Shown here: one piece after another, positions 44,257 to 52,059 of the stretch
Layout: every line of letters begins with the position of its first letter
How positions within the stretch are numbered: position 1 is the stretch's first letter
Source of the DNA: JAIQGF01 sp051006995
GTDB taxonomy: Bacteria > Acidobacteriota > Terriglobia > Terriglobales > Acidobacteriaceae
Reading direction: 5' to 3'
Length of the DNA: 64,000 bases
Assembly (NCBI GenBank): GCA_051006995.1
Contig: JBPCSQ010000020.1
Location: 124,001-188,000, forward strand
Translations under genes and position numbers: made by a program
The notes under the pieces: generated by a model
Seen by the model: only the letters and a program-made list of their open reading frames with translations
What the model was told of the DNA's origin: nothing
The model's database searches: none

Positions 44257-46296
44257 ATGTCTGCTACCTCTCAATCCGCTGGAACGCTCTACCAGTTTTT
44301 CGCGCCGGGCGGGGTGCTATCGAAGACGCATCCGGCGTATGAATTCCGCCGTGGGCAATTGCAGATGGCGCAGGAAGTGGAGGCGGCGCTGGCAGAAAAG
44401 CGCCACCTCATCATCGAGGCCGGCACCGGCACCGGCAAAACGCTGGCCTATTTGCTACCGGTAATCCGCAGCGGCAAGCGCGTGATTATCTCCACCGGTA
44501 CCAAGACCCTGCAAGAACAGCTCTTCTATAAAGACGTTCCTTTCCTGGCGCAGCACATCGGCGAGCTGAAAGTCTGCTACATGAAGGGGCGAAACAATTA
44601 TCTCTGCCGGAAGAAACTCTACGACCTGACCGACCAGCCGGTGCTGAACGGGCTGGAAGAGATCGAGCAGTACCGCGCCATCGCCGAATGGGACAAGACC
44701 ACGCAGACGGGCGATCGCTCGGAGTTGGTGCACATCGCCGAATCGAGCGTGCTGTGGCCCAAGCTGGACGCGCGCGCCGAGAGCTGCATCGGGCAGAAGT
44801 GCCAGCAGTTCGACCGCTGCTTTATCACCGAAATGCACCGGCGGGCGGCGGAGAGCGACATCATTATCGTCAACCACCACCTGTTTTTCGCCGACCTGGC
44901 CATCAAGATGGCGACCGAGGATGCGGGTGAAGCCGGCATCCTTCCTGACGCTGCGGCGGTGATCTTCGACGAGGCGCACGAGCTGGAGGACGTGGCCGGC
45001 AGCTACTTCGGGGTGACGGTGAGCACGTCGCGGTTCGAAGAGCTGGTGCGCGACACCGATTCGGCGCTGCAAAAGCACCGCATTGCCACGCCGGCGCTGC
45101 TGCAGGCCGCCGGGGCGGTGCGCGAGCGCGGGCAATTCTTCTTTTCGCTGCTGCCGCCGGGAGAAGGCCGCTTCGCCTTCGAGAACCGCCGCGATTTCCT
45201 GGAGGAAAATGGCGACGAGTACGGAAGCGTGATTCGGGCGCTTTCGCGGCTGCAATCGGAATTGCAAGCGATCAAAGAAAAGCCGGACGACGTGTTCATG
45301 CTGGCGCGGCGGGCTGAGGAGCTGAAGGTGCAGCTCAGCTTCGTGATGGAAAACGAAGATCCGAACACGGTGTTCTGGATCGAGCGGCGGGGAATGAGTT
45401 CACCACGCCGGAATTCTGGTGACGGTAGAGGTCCCTCGACTCGGACGCGCAAAAGCGGCGCGTCCTCGCTCGGGATGACATCCCGTAGAGAGCATGTTTT
45501 TCTGCAAGCGACGCCGATTGACGTTTCGCAAATCCTGCGGCAGTACATGTTCGACCGCCTGGAGTGCGCCGTGCTGACGTCGGCCACGCTGGCGGTGAGC
45601 GGCGGGTTCGACTACACGCGCAAGCGGCTTGGGTTGGAGCATGCGCGCGAGCTGGTGGTGCCGTCGCACTTCGATTACGGCCGGCAGGCCATGCTCTACA
45701 TCCCGCCGGATTTACCCGACCCGCGCGATGCGAGCTTTGCGTCGAAAGGCGCGGAGCGCATCCGGCAATTGCTGGAGATCACCCGAGGCCGAGCGTTCTG
45801 CCTGTTCACCAGCTATGCGCAGATGCACGACATTCACGACCGCCTGCTCGGCGAGCTGGAATTTCCGCTGCTGCTGCAAGGGCAGGCGCCGAAGAACGCG
45901 CTGCTGCAAGAGTTCCGCTCTACGCCGAACGCGGTGCTGTTCGCGACCGCGTCGTTCTGGCAAGGGGTGGACGTGCAAGGCGAGCAGTTGAGCTGCGTCA
46001 TTATTGACCGGCTGCCGTTTGCGGTGCCCAACGATCCCGTGGTGGCGGCTCGCATCAAGGCGATTGATACCGCAGGCGGCAACGCATTTTTCGAGTACCA
46101 GGTGCCCTCGGCGGTGATTACGCTGAAGCAGGGATTCGGGCGGCTGATCCGCTCGCTGCACGATCGCGGACTGCTGGCATTGATGGACAACCGCGTGTTG
46201 AAGAAGCAGTACGGGCGGGTGTTTCTGGAGAGCTTGCCGAGATATCAACGGACGACGCTAATCTCGGACGTGGAGAGCTTCTTCGGCGCGAAGTGA
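44257..46296 (+). CDS. dinG: DinG/XPD-family Fe-S DNA helicase
   Basis: Superfamily 2 5'-3' helicase of 679 residues. Walker A is AGTGTGKT (about 55-62) and the DEAH box is FDEAHELEDVAG. Four cysteines in the XPD-like cluster arrangement are present: one in KGRNNYLC and three in SCIGQKCQQFDRC. C-terminal motifs include ATASFWQGVDVQG and QGFGRLIRS. About 33 extra residues (about 379-411, peptide around GDGRGPSTRTRKSGASSLGM) interrupt the usual join between VFWIERR and VFLQATPIDV; they are encoded by a palindromic repeat. Likely role in DNA repair or R-loop removal. Confidence 0.92.
   Translation: MSATSQSAGTLYQFFAPGGVLSKTHPAYEFRRGQLQMAQEVEAALAEKRHLIIEAGTGTGKTLAYLLPVIRSGKRVIISTGTKTLQEQLFYKDVPFLAQHIGELKVCYMKGRNNYLCRKKLYDLTDQPVLNGLEEIEQYRAIAEWDKTTQTGDRSELVHIAESSVLWPKLDARAESCIGQKCQQFDRCFITEMHRRAAESDIIIVNHHLFFADLAIKMATEDAGEAGILPDAAAVIFDEAHELEDVAGSYFGVTVSTSRFEELVRDTDSALQKHRIATPALLQAAGAVRERGQFFFSLLPPGEGRFAFENRRDFLEENGDEYGSVIRALSRLQSELQAIKEKPDDVFMLARRAEELKVQLSFVMENEDPNTVFWIERRGMSSPRRNSGDGRGPSTRTRKSGASSLGMTSRREHVFLQATPIDVSQILRQYMFDRLECAVLTSATLAVSGGFDYTRKRLGLEHARELVVPSHFDYGRQAMLYIPPDLPDPRDASFASKGAERIRQLLEITRGRAFCLFTSYAQMHDIHDRLLGELEFPLLLQGQAPKNALLQEFRSTPNAVLFATASFWQGVDVQGEQLSCVIIDRLPFAVPNDPVVAARIKAIDTAGGNAFFEYQVPSAVITLKQGFGRLIRSLHDRGLLALMDNRVLKKQYGRVFLESLPRYQRTTLISDVESFFGAK
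45431..45482. repeat. Palindromic dispersed repeat inside the helicase gene
   Basis: GTCCCTCGACTCG (45431-45443) and CTCGGGATGACATC (45469-45482) are exact reverse complements of the two ends of the intergenic copy at 28347-28389. The 52 bases and flanks are translated without breaking the frame. Confidence 0.8.
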
Positions 46297-46318
46297 CGAA
46301 TTCAGCACGGAGGTACAA

Positions 46319-46774
46319 ATGCATAGATCCTTCGCTCCGCTCAGGATGACGGCCGTCTGGGTTTTGGTGCTGGCGTCAACGACCGTGTTGGCGCAGAACC
46401 TGGAGGCAGACAAGACCGCCATCCGGCAACTGCTCGCCGGCCAGGTGGACGCATGGAATCGCGGTGATCTGGAAGGATTCATGGCCGGATACTGGAAATC
46501 GCCCGAGCTGACATTCTTCTCCGGAAACACGATTACGCGCGGCTGGCAGCCGACGATGGAGCGTTACAGAAACCGGTATCAGGGCGAAGGAAAGGAAATG
46601 GGCAAGCTCGATTTCTTTGATCTGCAGATCGAAATGCTGGCGCCGGACGCGGCTTTCGTCCGCGGGCACTGGCACCTCGAAATGAAAGACGGCAAGACCC
46701 CGGAGGGACTGTTCACGGTAATGTTGCGTAAACTTCCGGCCGGCTGGCGAATTGTTCACGACCACTCGTCGTGA
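46319..46774 (+). CDS. Secreted NTF2-like (SnoaL/DUF4440) protein
   Basis: A 151-residue protein with a signal peptide and a single NTF2-like cone fold (RQLLAGQVDAWNRGDLEGFMAGYW; FVRGHWHLEMKDGKTPEGLFTVMLRKLPAGWRIVHDHSS as the C-terminal sheet region). Such domains bind small hydrophobic ligands or act as isomerases. GGAGG precedes the ATG. Its first 11 residues contain RSFAPLRMT, encoded by a repeat (46326-46350) of the type AGATCCTTCGCTCCGCTCAG-GATGAC, so the signal peptide has been built on a repeat. Confidence 0.82.
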   Translation: MHRSFAPLRMTAVWVLVLASTTVLAQNLEADKTAIRQLLAGQVDAWNRGDLEGFMAGYWKSPELTFFSGNTITRGWQPTMERYRNRYQGEGKEMGKLDFFDLQIEMLAPDAAFVRGHWHLEMKDGKTPEGLFTVMLRKLPAGWRIVHDHSS

Positions 46775-46924
46775 GACATCGGAAAGTCCCCACCCGATCG
46801 GAAATCAGAGGTTGCAAGCGACCGGCCGATTGAATATTGTTTGCTCCCAAAGTCTTCGTTTCACATCTGCTACATCTACACTGGCTCCAACGTGGCGCCC
46901 GCGCGGGCGAAGGGGAACATCGTT

Positions 46925-49603
46925 TTGCGGACTGTCGGTCATTACCGCGTGCTGGACCGGATCGGTTCCGGGGGCATGGGCATGGTGTTTGCCGCCGAGG
47001 ACCTGAACCTGGGCCGGCGAGTGGCGCTCAAGTTTCTTTCGGCTGAACTGGCCGGTGACGCACAGGCGCTGGAACGGTTCAAGCTGGAAGCGCGCACGGC
47101 GTCTTCGCTGAACCATCCCAACATCTGCACCATCTACGAAGTCGGGGAGCACGAAGGCGAGTATTTTCTCGCCATGGAGCTGATCGAGGGCGAGCCGCTG
47201 GATCAGTACCTGATGCGGCATCGGCTGGAATTGCAGGAGCTGCTCGATCTTGGCATTCAGATCGCCGACGCGCTGGATGCGGCGCACAACAACGGCATCA
47301 TCCACCGCGACATCAAGCCCGCCAACGTGGTTGTCACCGCGCGCGGTCAGGTGAAGGTGCTGGACTTCGGGCTGGCGAAGTTGACGGCCGAGCGGCGAGG
47401 GGCGGGGAAGTTGGTGGCCGCCGCCGCTGCAGAGACGGCGGCAGCGCACCTGACTTCGCCGGGCTCGGCGGTCGGGACGACGGCGTTCATGTCGCCGGAG
47501 CAGGCCCGCGGCAAGCAGTTGGACGCGCGCAGCGACCTGTTCTCGTTCGGTGCGGTGCTTTATCACATGGCAACGAGCCGGCTGCCGTTTGAAGGCGAAA
47601 CGGCCGCCGTTATCTTCGACGGAATTCTGAACCGGACGCCGACGCCGCCCATCGAACTGAACCCAACGCTTCCTCCGAAGCTGGATGAAATCATCCGCAC
47701 CGCGCTGGAGAAAGATCGCGACCTGCGCTACCAGAGCGCCGCGGAGATGCGGGCGGAGCTGAAGCGCCTGAAGCGCGATACCAGCTCGGGACGCGTGCAA
47801 CTGCCCAGCGGAAGCGCGGTGGCGGCGCCCTCGTCGGCGGTGCAAGCGGCGCCGGCGCGGAAGCGAAACCTGCTGGTTCCAATTGTTGCCGCAGTGTTAG
47901 TCGTTGCCGCCGCCGCGGGCGGATCCCTCTGGTGGTCGTCGCGGCCGCGCGGCTTCAACCTGCAGAACATGCGGGTGGAAAAGCTGACCGAAAGCGGCAA
48001 GGCCGTAGCGGTGGCCATTTCCCCCGACGGGCGCTACGTCGTCTACGCCATGCAGGAAGGCGAGAAGCAGAGCCTTTGGGTGCGGCAGGTGGCCACGCAT
48101 AGCGACGTGCAGATTCTGCCGCCGGACGAGGTCCTGTTCCGCGGCGTGTCGCTGGCATTTTCTCCCGACGGCAACTACGTGTACTTCGTCCGCACCGACA
48201 AGAACAACGCGAACTTCCAGTACCTGTACGTGATGCCGTCGTTGGGGGGAACACCGCGCCAGTTGATCCGCGACGTGGACACGCGGCCGAGCTTCTCGCC
48301 CGACGGGAAGCAGTTCACCTTCACCCGGGGATACCCCGAGAAGAACACGGCGGACGTGCTGATTGCAAACGCCGACGGCAGCGGCGAGAAGGTGCTGGCG
48401 ACGCTGCCCGTCGGGGCCGGATTGCAATCCGGACCGTCATGGTCGCCGGACGGGAAGACCATCCTGGTGCCAGGGTGGACTTATAAAGACGACGCGGTAG
48501 GCGTGCTGCTGGCCGTGAATGTGGCGGACGGCGCGCCGCGGGAAATCTTCAGAAACGACCGGCCGATTGGGCACCCGGTCTGGCTGCCGGACGGGCGCAG
48601 CGTGCTCGTCCCGGTACTCGATGCCAGTCTGAGCCGCACGCAGTTGTGGAATGTTTCGTATCCCGAGGGAAAGGCCTCGCGCTTCACGAATGACCTTTCA
48701 AACTATGACTGGTCCTTGGACTTGACCAGCGACAGCAAGTCGCTGGCGGCTCTGGCCGGTCAGATCAGTGCCGACATCTGGGTTGCGCCCGGCGGCGACG
48801 CGGCAAAGGCGCAGCAACTGACATCGTCGGAAGTAGCGCTGCAGGCGATTGCCGCGGGCCCCGGCGACCGCTTGGTGGCGAGAAGCACGAACAGCGACCT
48901 GTGGGCGATGAACGCCGACGGCAGCGGGCGCACCGTGCTGCTGCCGGACGCGCGCGCAACGTCGGCGCCGGCATTCTGCGGTGACCGGTACGTGGTGTTC
49001 GCGTCCACTCGCAGCGGCCACCCCGAGGTGTGGCGAGTGGATGCGGATGGATCGAACCTCACCCAGCTGGCGGATCACGGCTTCGCCCCGAGTTGCTCGC
49101 CGGATGGGCAGACGGTGTATTTCGGGGTGTATTTCGGAACGGCCGGAGCGAGGAAGTCCAGCCCCGGGATGCGCATGCCGGTCGCAGGCGGTCCGGCAAC
49201 GCAGGTCCCCAACGTACCCGCCGAAGTGAACACTGCCGGTGGGCTGGTGATTTCACCCGATGGAAAGATGCTGGCGTACCGTTTCCAGGAAATTTCTCCG
49301 CCGGCGATGAAGATGTTCGTCGGCGCGGTAGACGGAAGCACTTCGCCGATTGTTTTCCAGATCCCGGGGGCCGCGTTGTCCTATGCGTGGTCTCCCGATG
49401 GCCGCGCGATCCAGTATTTGCTGACGCGTGGCGGCGCCAGCAACCTTTGGGAACAGCCGATCAACGGCGGACCTGCCCGGCAGGTGACCCATTTCACTTC
49501 CGGGCTGGCGTTCGGCTTCGCCTGGTCCCACGACGGCAAGCGGCTGTTCATGTCCCGCGGCAAACAGACCAGCGACGTGGTGCTGATGTCGAACTTCCGG
49601 TAA
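46925..49603 (+). CDS. Ser/Thr protein kinase with C-terminal WD40/TolB-like propeller
   Basis: PknB-type membrane kinase of about 892 residues. The kinase domain starts at once (GHYRVLDRIGSGGMGMVF), with the VAI/LK lysine in RVALKFL, catalytic HRDIKPANVVV and DFGLAKL, and APE-like MSPEQARG. A single helix follows (LLVPIVAAVLVVAAAAGGSLWW, about 340), then an extracytoplasmic beta-propeller of PD40 repeats (AISPDGRYVVYA, AFSPDGNYVYFV, SFSPDGKQFTF and others). TTG 46925 is chosen for its AAGGGGAA site; GTG 46892 or TTG 46841 are alternatives. Substrate unknown. Confidence 0.9.
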   Translation: MRTVGHYRVLDRIGSGGMGMVFAAEDLNLGRRVALKFLSAELAGDAQALERFKLEARTASSLNHPNICTIYEVGEHEGEYFLAMELIEGEPLDQYLMRHRLELQELLDLGIQIADALDAAHNNGIIHRDIKPANVVVTARGQVKVLDFGLAKLTAERRGAGKLVAAAAAETAAAHLTSPGSAVGTTAFMSPEQARGKQLDARSDLFSFGAVLYHMATSRLPFEGETAAVIFDGILNRTPTPPIELNPTLPPKLDEIIRTALEKDRDLRYQSAAEMRAELKRLKRDTSSGRVQLPSGSAVAAPSSAVQAAPARKRNLLVPIVAAVLVVAAAAGGSLWWSSRPRGFNLQNMRVEKLTESGKAVAVAISPDGRYVVYAMQEGEKQSLWVRQVATHSDVQILPPDEVLFRGVSLAFSPDGNYVYFVRTDKNNANFQYLYVMPSLGGTPRQLIRDVDTRPSFSPDGKQFTFTRGYPEKNTADVLIANADGSGEKVLATLPVGAGLQSGPSWSPDGKTILVPGWTYKDDAVGVLLAVNVADGAPREIFRNDRPIGHPVWLPDGRSVLVPVLDASLSRTQLWNVSYPEGKASRFTNDLSNYDWSLDLTSDSKSLAALAGQISADIWVAPGGDAAKAQQLTSSEVALQAIAAGPGDRLVARSTNSDLWAMNADGSGRTVLLPDARATSAPAFCGDRYVVFASTRSGHPEVWRVDADGSNLTQLADHGFAPSCSPDGQTVYFGVYFGTAGARKSSPGMRMPVAGGPATQVPNVPAEVNTAGGLVISPDGKMLAYRFQEISPPAMKMFVGAVDGSTSPIVFQIPGAALSYAWSPDGRAIQYLLTRGGASNLWEQPINGGPARQVTHFTSGLAFGFAWSHDGKRLFMSRGKQTSDVVLMSNFR

Positions 49604-49655
49604 CTCGTAACGGCCGTTAGCACGCACCTTTGGCGGCGTGATACAAGGGTTGGGA

Positions 49656-50882
49656 ATGTCTTCCGGCTCCAGCATTGCCGCCGCTCCGCCCGAATCTGCT
49701 GCGACGTCCCGGAACAAACGCGAATACTTCGTTCTGTTCGGATTACCAATCGGGCTGCCGCAAATCATTGCCGGGCTGATGCTGCTGGCGTTTCTCGGTC
49801 AATGCCTGTGGCTGGCGGTGCACTCGCCCTTGCGCGAAATGGAGCTGGCGCAAGTGCAGCAGGGGCAAGCATTCTTTTCACAAACAATGGTGCCTGCCGA
49901 TTCGGCGCATTCGCCACTGACGGCGCTGCTGGTGGGAGTGGCGGTGGGATTCCATTCCGACGCGCTAGAGGGCGAGCGCGCTCCAGCGATGACGCGTGCT
50001 CCGCGAGCGTGGCGATGGCGCGCTCGCTTGCCCTTCATTGCCATCGGCCTGCTGCTGGGCGCATCCCTGTGGTACGTGGCGCGGCGGCTGTACGGCAACA
50101 CCGGCGGATACATCGCGCTGGTGCTCTACGCCTTCTCTCCGGACATCATTCTGCGCGCCGCCAACGTTCATCCGACGATCGTTGCCGCCTGGGGCGCATT
50201 CGGCGCCGTGTTCACCGCTATCGCGGTATCGCATACCTTGTACGCTCCGCGCGAAGTCGTGCTGTGGAACTGGAAACGCATCCTGCTGCTGGGGCTGTCA
50301 CTGGCTTTGGCCGCCGGCTCGCAATTTGCGCTCGCCTTGATGGCGGCGCTGGCGCTGGGGTTCATGCTGTATCTGGCGTCGGAGCGGCGGGGCGCGGCCC
50401 TGACCATCTTCGCCGCTGCGGGCGCCGTCTTCGTCGTGCTGCTGTGCGCGTTTTATCGGTTCGACCTGCACGCCTTGGCGGCCAGCGTGGGCGGCATCAA
50501 CACCCGCGATTTCGCTCCTCACCTGCTGGTTCGTCCTCTGACTTACAACCTCGTGGCCATTTTCCTGATGCGCATGCCCGGCGTGCTGGTGATGCTGGCG
50601 GCGGCGCTCGTCGCATTCGTCGCATGGCGGCGCACCCGTTTCTTCGGCACCGCGGCGCCGCTGCTGGTGTGGGCCGTCGTCATGCTGCTGGGGATCACCG
50701 TGCCGCACCTCGGCGGCTACAACCTGTTTGTGGTCGCTCTGCCATTTGCGTTTGTATTCATCGCCGGCGTGTTTACCGACTTGCTGGAGACGCGGTATTC
50801 GTCATTGGTGCTGGGGGTGCTGGCGGGGGTGCTGCTGACGCACGTGGTGTTCAATGTGGGCGCGTTGTTCCGGGTGCGGTGA
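49656..50882 (+). CDS. Polytopic membrane protein, possible GT-C glycosyltransferase relative
   Basis: A 408-residue protein with about ten hydrophobic helices. An acidic EME motif in the first external loop (SPLREMELAQVQQGQ) and LYGNTGGYIALVLYAFSPDII recall the GT-C family (ArnT/RgtA type), but the large soluble domain is missing, so enzymatic function is uncertain. A palindromic repeat at 49962-49988 is translated in the second loop (DALEGERAPAM). ATG 49656 is preferred over GTG 49638. Confidence 0.65.
   Translation: MSSGSSIAAAPPESAATSRNKREYFVLFGLPIGLPQIIAGLMLLAFLGQCLWLAVHSPLREMELAQVQQGQAFFSQTMVPADSAHSPLTALLVGVAVGFHSDALEGERAPAMTRAPRAWRWRARLPFIAIGLLLGASLWYVARRLYGNTGGYIALVLYAFSPDIILRAANVHPTIVAAWGAFGAVFTAIAVSHTLYAPREVVLWNWKRILLLGLSLALAAGSQFALALMAALALGFMLYLASERRGAALTIFAAAGAVFVVLLCAFYRFDLHALAASVGGINTRDFAPHLLVRPLTYNLVAIFLMRMPGVLVMLAAALVAFVAWRRTRFFGTAAPLLVWAVVMLLGITVPHLGGYNLFVVALPFAFVFIAGVFTDLLETRYSSLVLGVLAGVLLTHVVFNVGALFRVR
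49962..49988. repeat. 27-base palindromic dispersed repeat, copy 2 (in coding sequence)
   Basis: Matches the reverse complement of 18846-18873 at 26 of 27 positions. It sits in frame within the membrane-protein gene, encoding a charged peptide between two hydrophobic helices. Confidence 0.8.
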
Positions 50883-50884
50883 AA

Positions 50885-50915
50885 CTAAGAACGAAGAAGA
50901 AAGAAGTCAGAACGG
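50885..50915. repeat. Degenerate tandem word after the membrane-protein gene
   Basis: Runs of GAAGAA/AGAAAGAAGTCAGAA variants. AAGAAGTCAGAA recurs at 59473-59484. The remainder of the 248-base gap to 51131 has a GTAAC-TTCG-GTTAC hairpin (51081-51094) and no gene. Confidence 0.5.
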
Positions 50916-51130
50916 GCTAAGGGTCAGCGCTCAATGAGGCCGATTGGAGGGTTCTGCCCGCAACTTAGCGCGCCGACCGGGGTTGTCACCTGTAAGGGCC
51001 GGGCCATCGGAGCAGCACTCTTTAGGGTTTGTCACAAGGGCCGCTCCGGTGGCCTGTTATGGAACCTGATCGGGGGATTGGTAACTTCGGTTACGCAGCA
51101 GCATCGGATAATCGGGGTTATCATTCAGGT

Positions 51131-51874
51131 ATGAAGCGAGCAGCGATCGCGTGGCTGGTAGTGCCGCTGGTTTCTATTGCCGGGGCGCAGATCCGCGGCG
51201 TACCGGCATCGGTGACTTCGCCGGCGCCGAACCGCAGCTTTACTTCCGGACCTCCGGCGAGCGTAACCTCGCTGGGACCGAATGGGTTCGGAAATCCCTG
51301 CTCCTCGAACGCGCCCAGCCTGTTGACCAATGCGGCGATGGGCTGCCTGCCAACGCAGTTTACTTCCGGCTTCTTCTTCCATGATGGCCGCGATCACGGG
51401 GTGGTGAACCTGCATCCCCGGCACCGCGCGCGCGGGTTTGCGCCCGTTTATGTTCCGTACGCCGTTCCCTATGCCTACCCAGTAGTCCCTGCGGAGGCTG
51501 AGCAGCCGGCCGAAGAAGCGGTAGTTCCCGCGCCAACGATTTTTGAGAACCGTCCGCCGATGGCGGCGCGCCCGCTTGCGACGGCGAACGACTACGCGCG
51601 TTACGGCACGCACTATCTCGACAGCCGCGAGAACCCTGAGACGGCCCCGATGGCGGCCAGCGCGCCTGCGCAACCCCCCATCGTTTTGATCTTCCGCGAT
51701 GGTCACCAGCAGGAAGTGGCGAATTACGCGATTGTCGGCCAAACGCTGTTCGACCTTGGATATTTTGTGGCACACAAGATTCCGCTCTCCGACCTGAATT
51801 TGAAGGCCACGATCAAGGCCAACGACGATCGCGGCGTCGATTTCAGCGTGCCAAATTCGGTGAAAATCGACTAG
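51131..51874 (+). CDS. Secreted protein of unknown function
   Basis: A 247-residue protein with a signal peptide (MKRAAIAWLVVPLVSIAGAQ). The N-terminal region has a short internal repeat (ASVTSPAPN then ASVTSLGPN), followed by a His/Arg patch (HDGRDHGVVNLHPRHRARG), a Pro/Ala linker, and a folded end (VLIFRDGHQQEVANYAIVGQ) similar to small beta-domains that often end Acidobacterial exported proteins. No family name can be given. ATG 51131 yields the clean signal peptide. Confidence 0.7.
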   Translation: MKRAAIAWLVVPLVSIAGAQIRGVPASVTSPAPNRSFTSGPPASVTSLGPNGFGNPCSSNAPSLLTNAAMGCLPTQFTSGFFFHDGRDHGVVNLHPRHRARGFAPVYVPYAVPYAYPVVPAEAEQPAEEAVVPAPTIFENRPPMAARPLATANDYARYGTHYLDSRENPETAPMAASAPAQPPIVLIFRDGHQQEVANYAIVGQTLFDLGYFVAHKIPLSDLNLKATIKANDDRGVDFSVPNSVKID

Positions 51875-51882
51875 TTTTCGGG

Positions 51883-51912
51883 TCGGCAAAAGGGCCTCGG
51901 ATTTGGTATAAT
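51883..51912 (+). promoter_or_regulatory. Probable sigma-70 promoter of gyrA
   Basis: A perfect -10 box TATAAT (51907-51912) with extended TTGG upstream and a weak -35 TCGGCA (51883-51888), spacing 18. It lies about 148 bases before the gyrA ATG and just after the preceding gene. Confidence 0.6.
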
Positions 51913-52031
51913 GAGTAGTGTTCTTCCGATGTCTAACTTCTTGTAAATCCAGAGGGTTAGCAAGATCGCAAACAGCGCGTTCGGGGCGCATTTTTGCGCC
52001 CGTGAAACGCGCCGCGACGACCCAAACACAG

Positions 52032-52056
52032 GCTAAGAGCTAATCGCTAAGAGCTA
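52032..52056 (+). repeat. 11-base direct repeat spanning the gyrA ribosome-binding site
   Basis: GCTAAGAGCTA occurs at 52032-52042 and 52046-52056. The second copy holds the only purine-rich stretch (AAGAG) at a usable distance from the ATG at 52060. Confidence 0.65.
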
Positions 52057-52059
52057 CTC

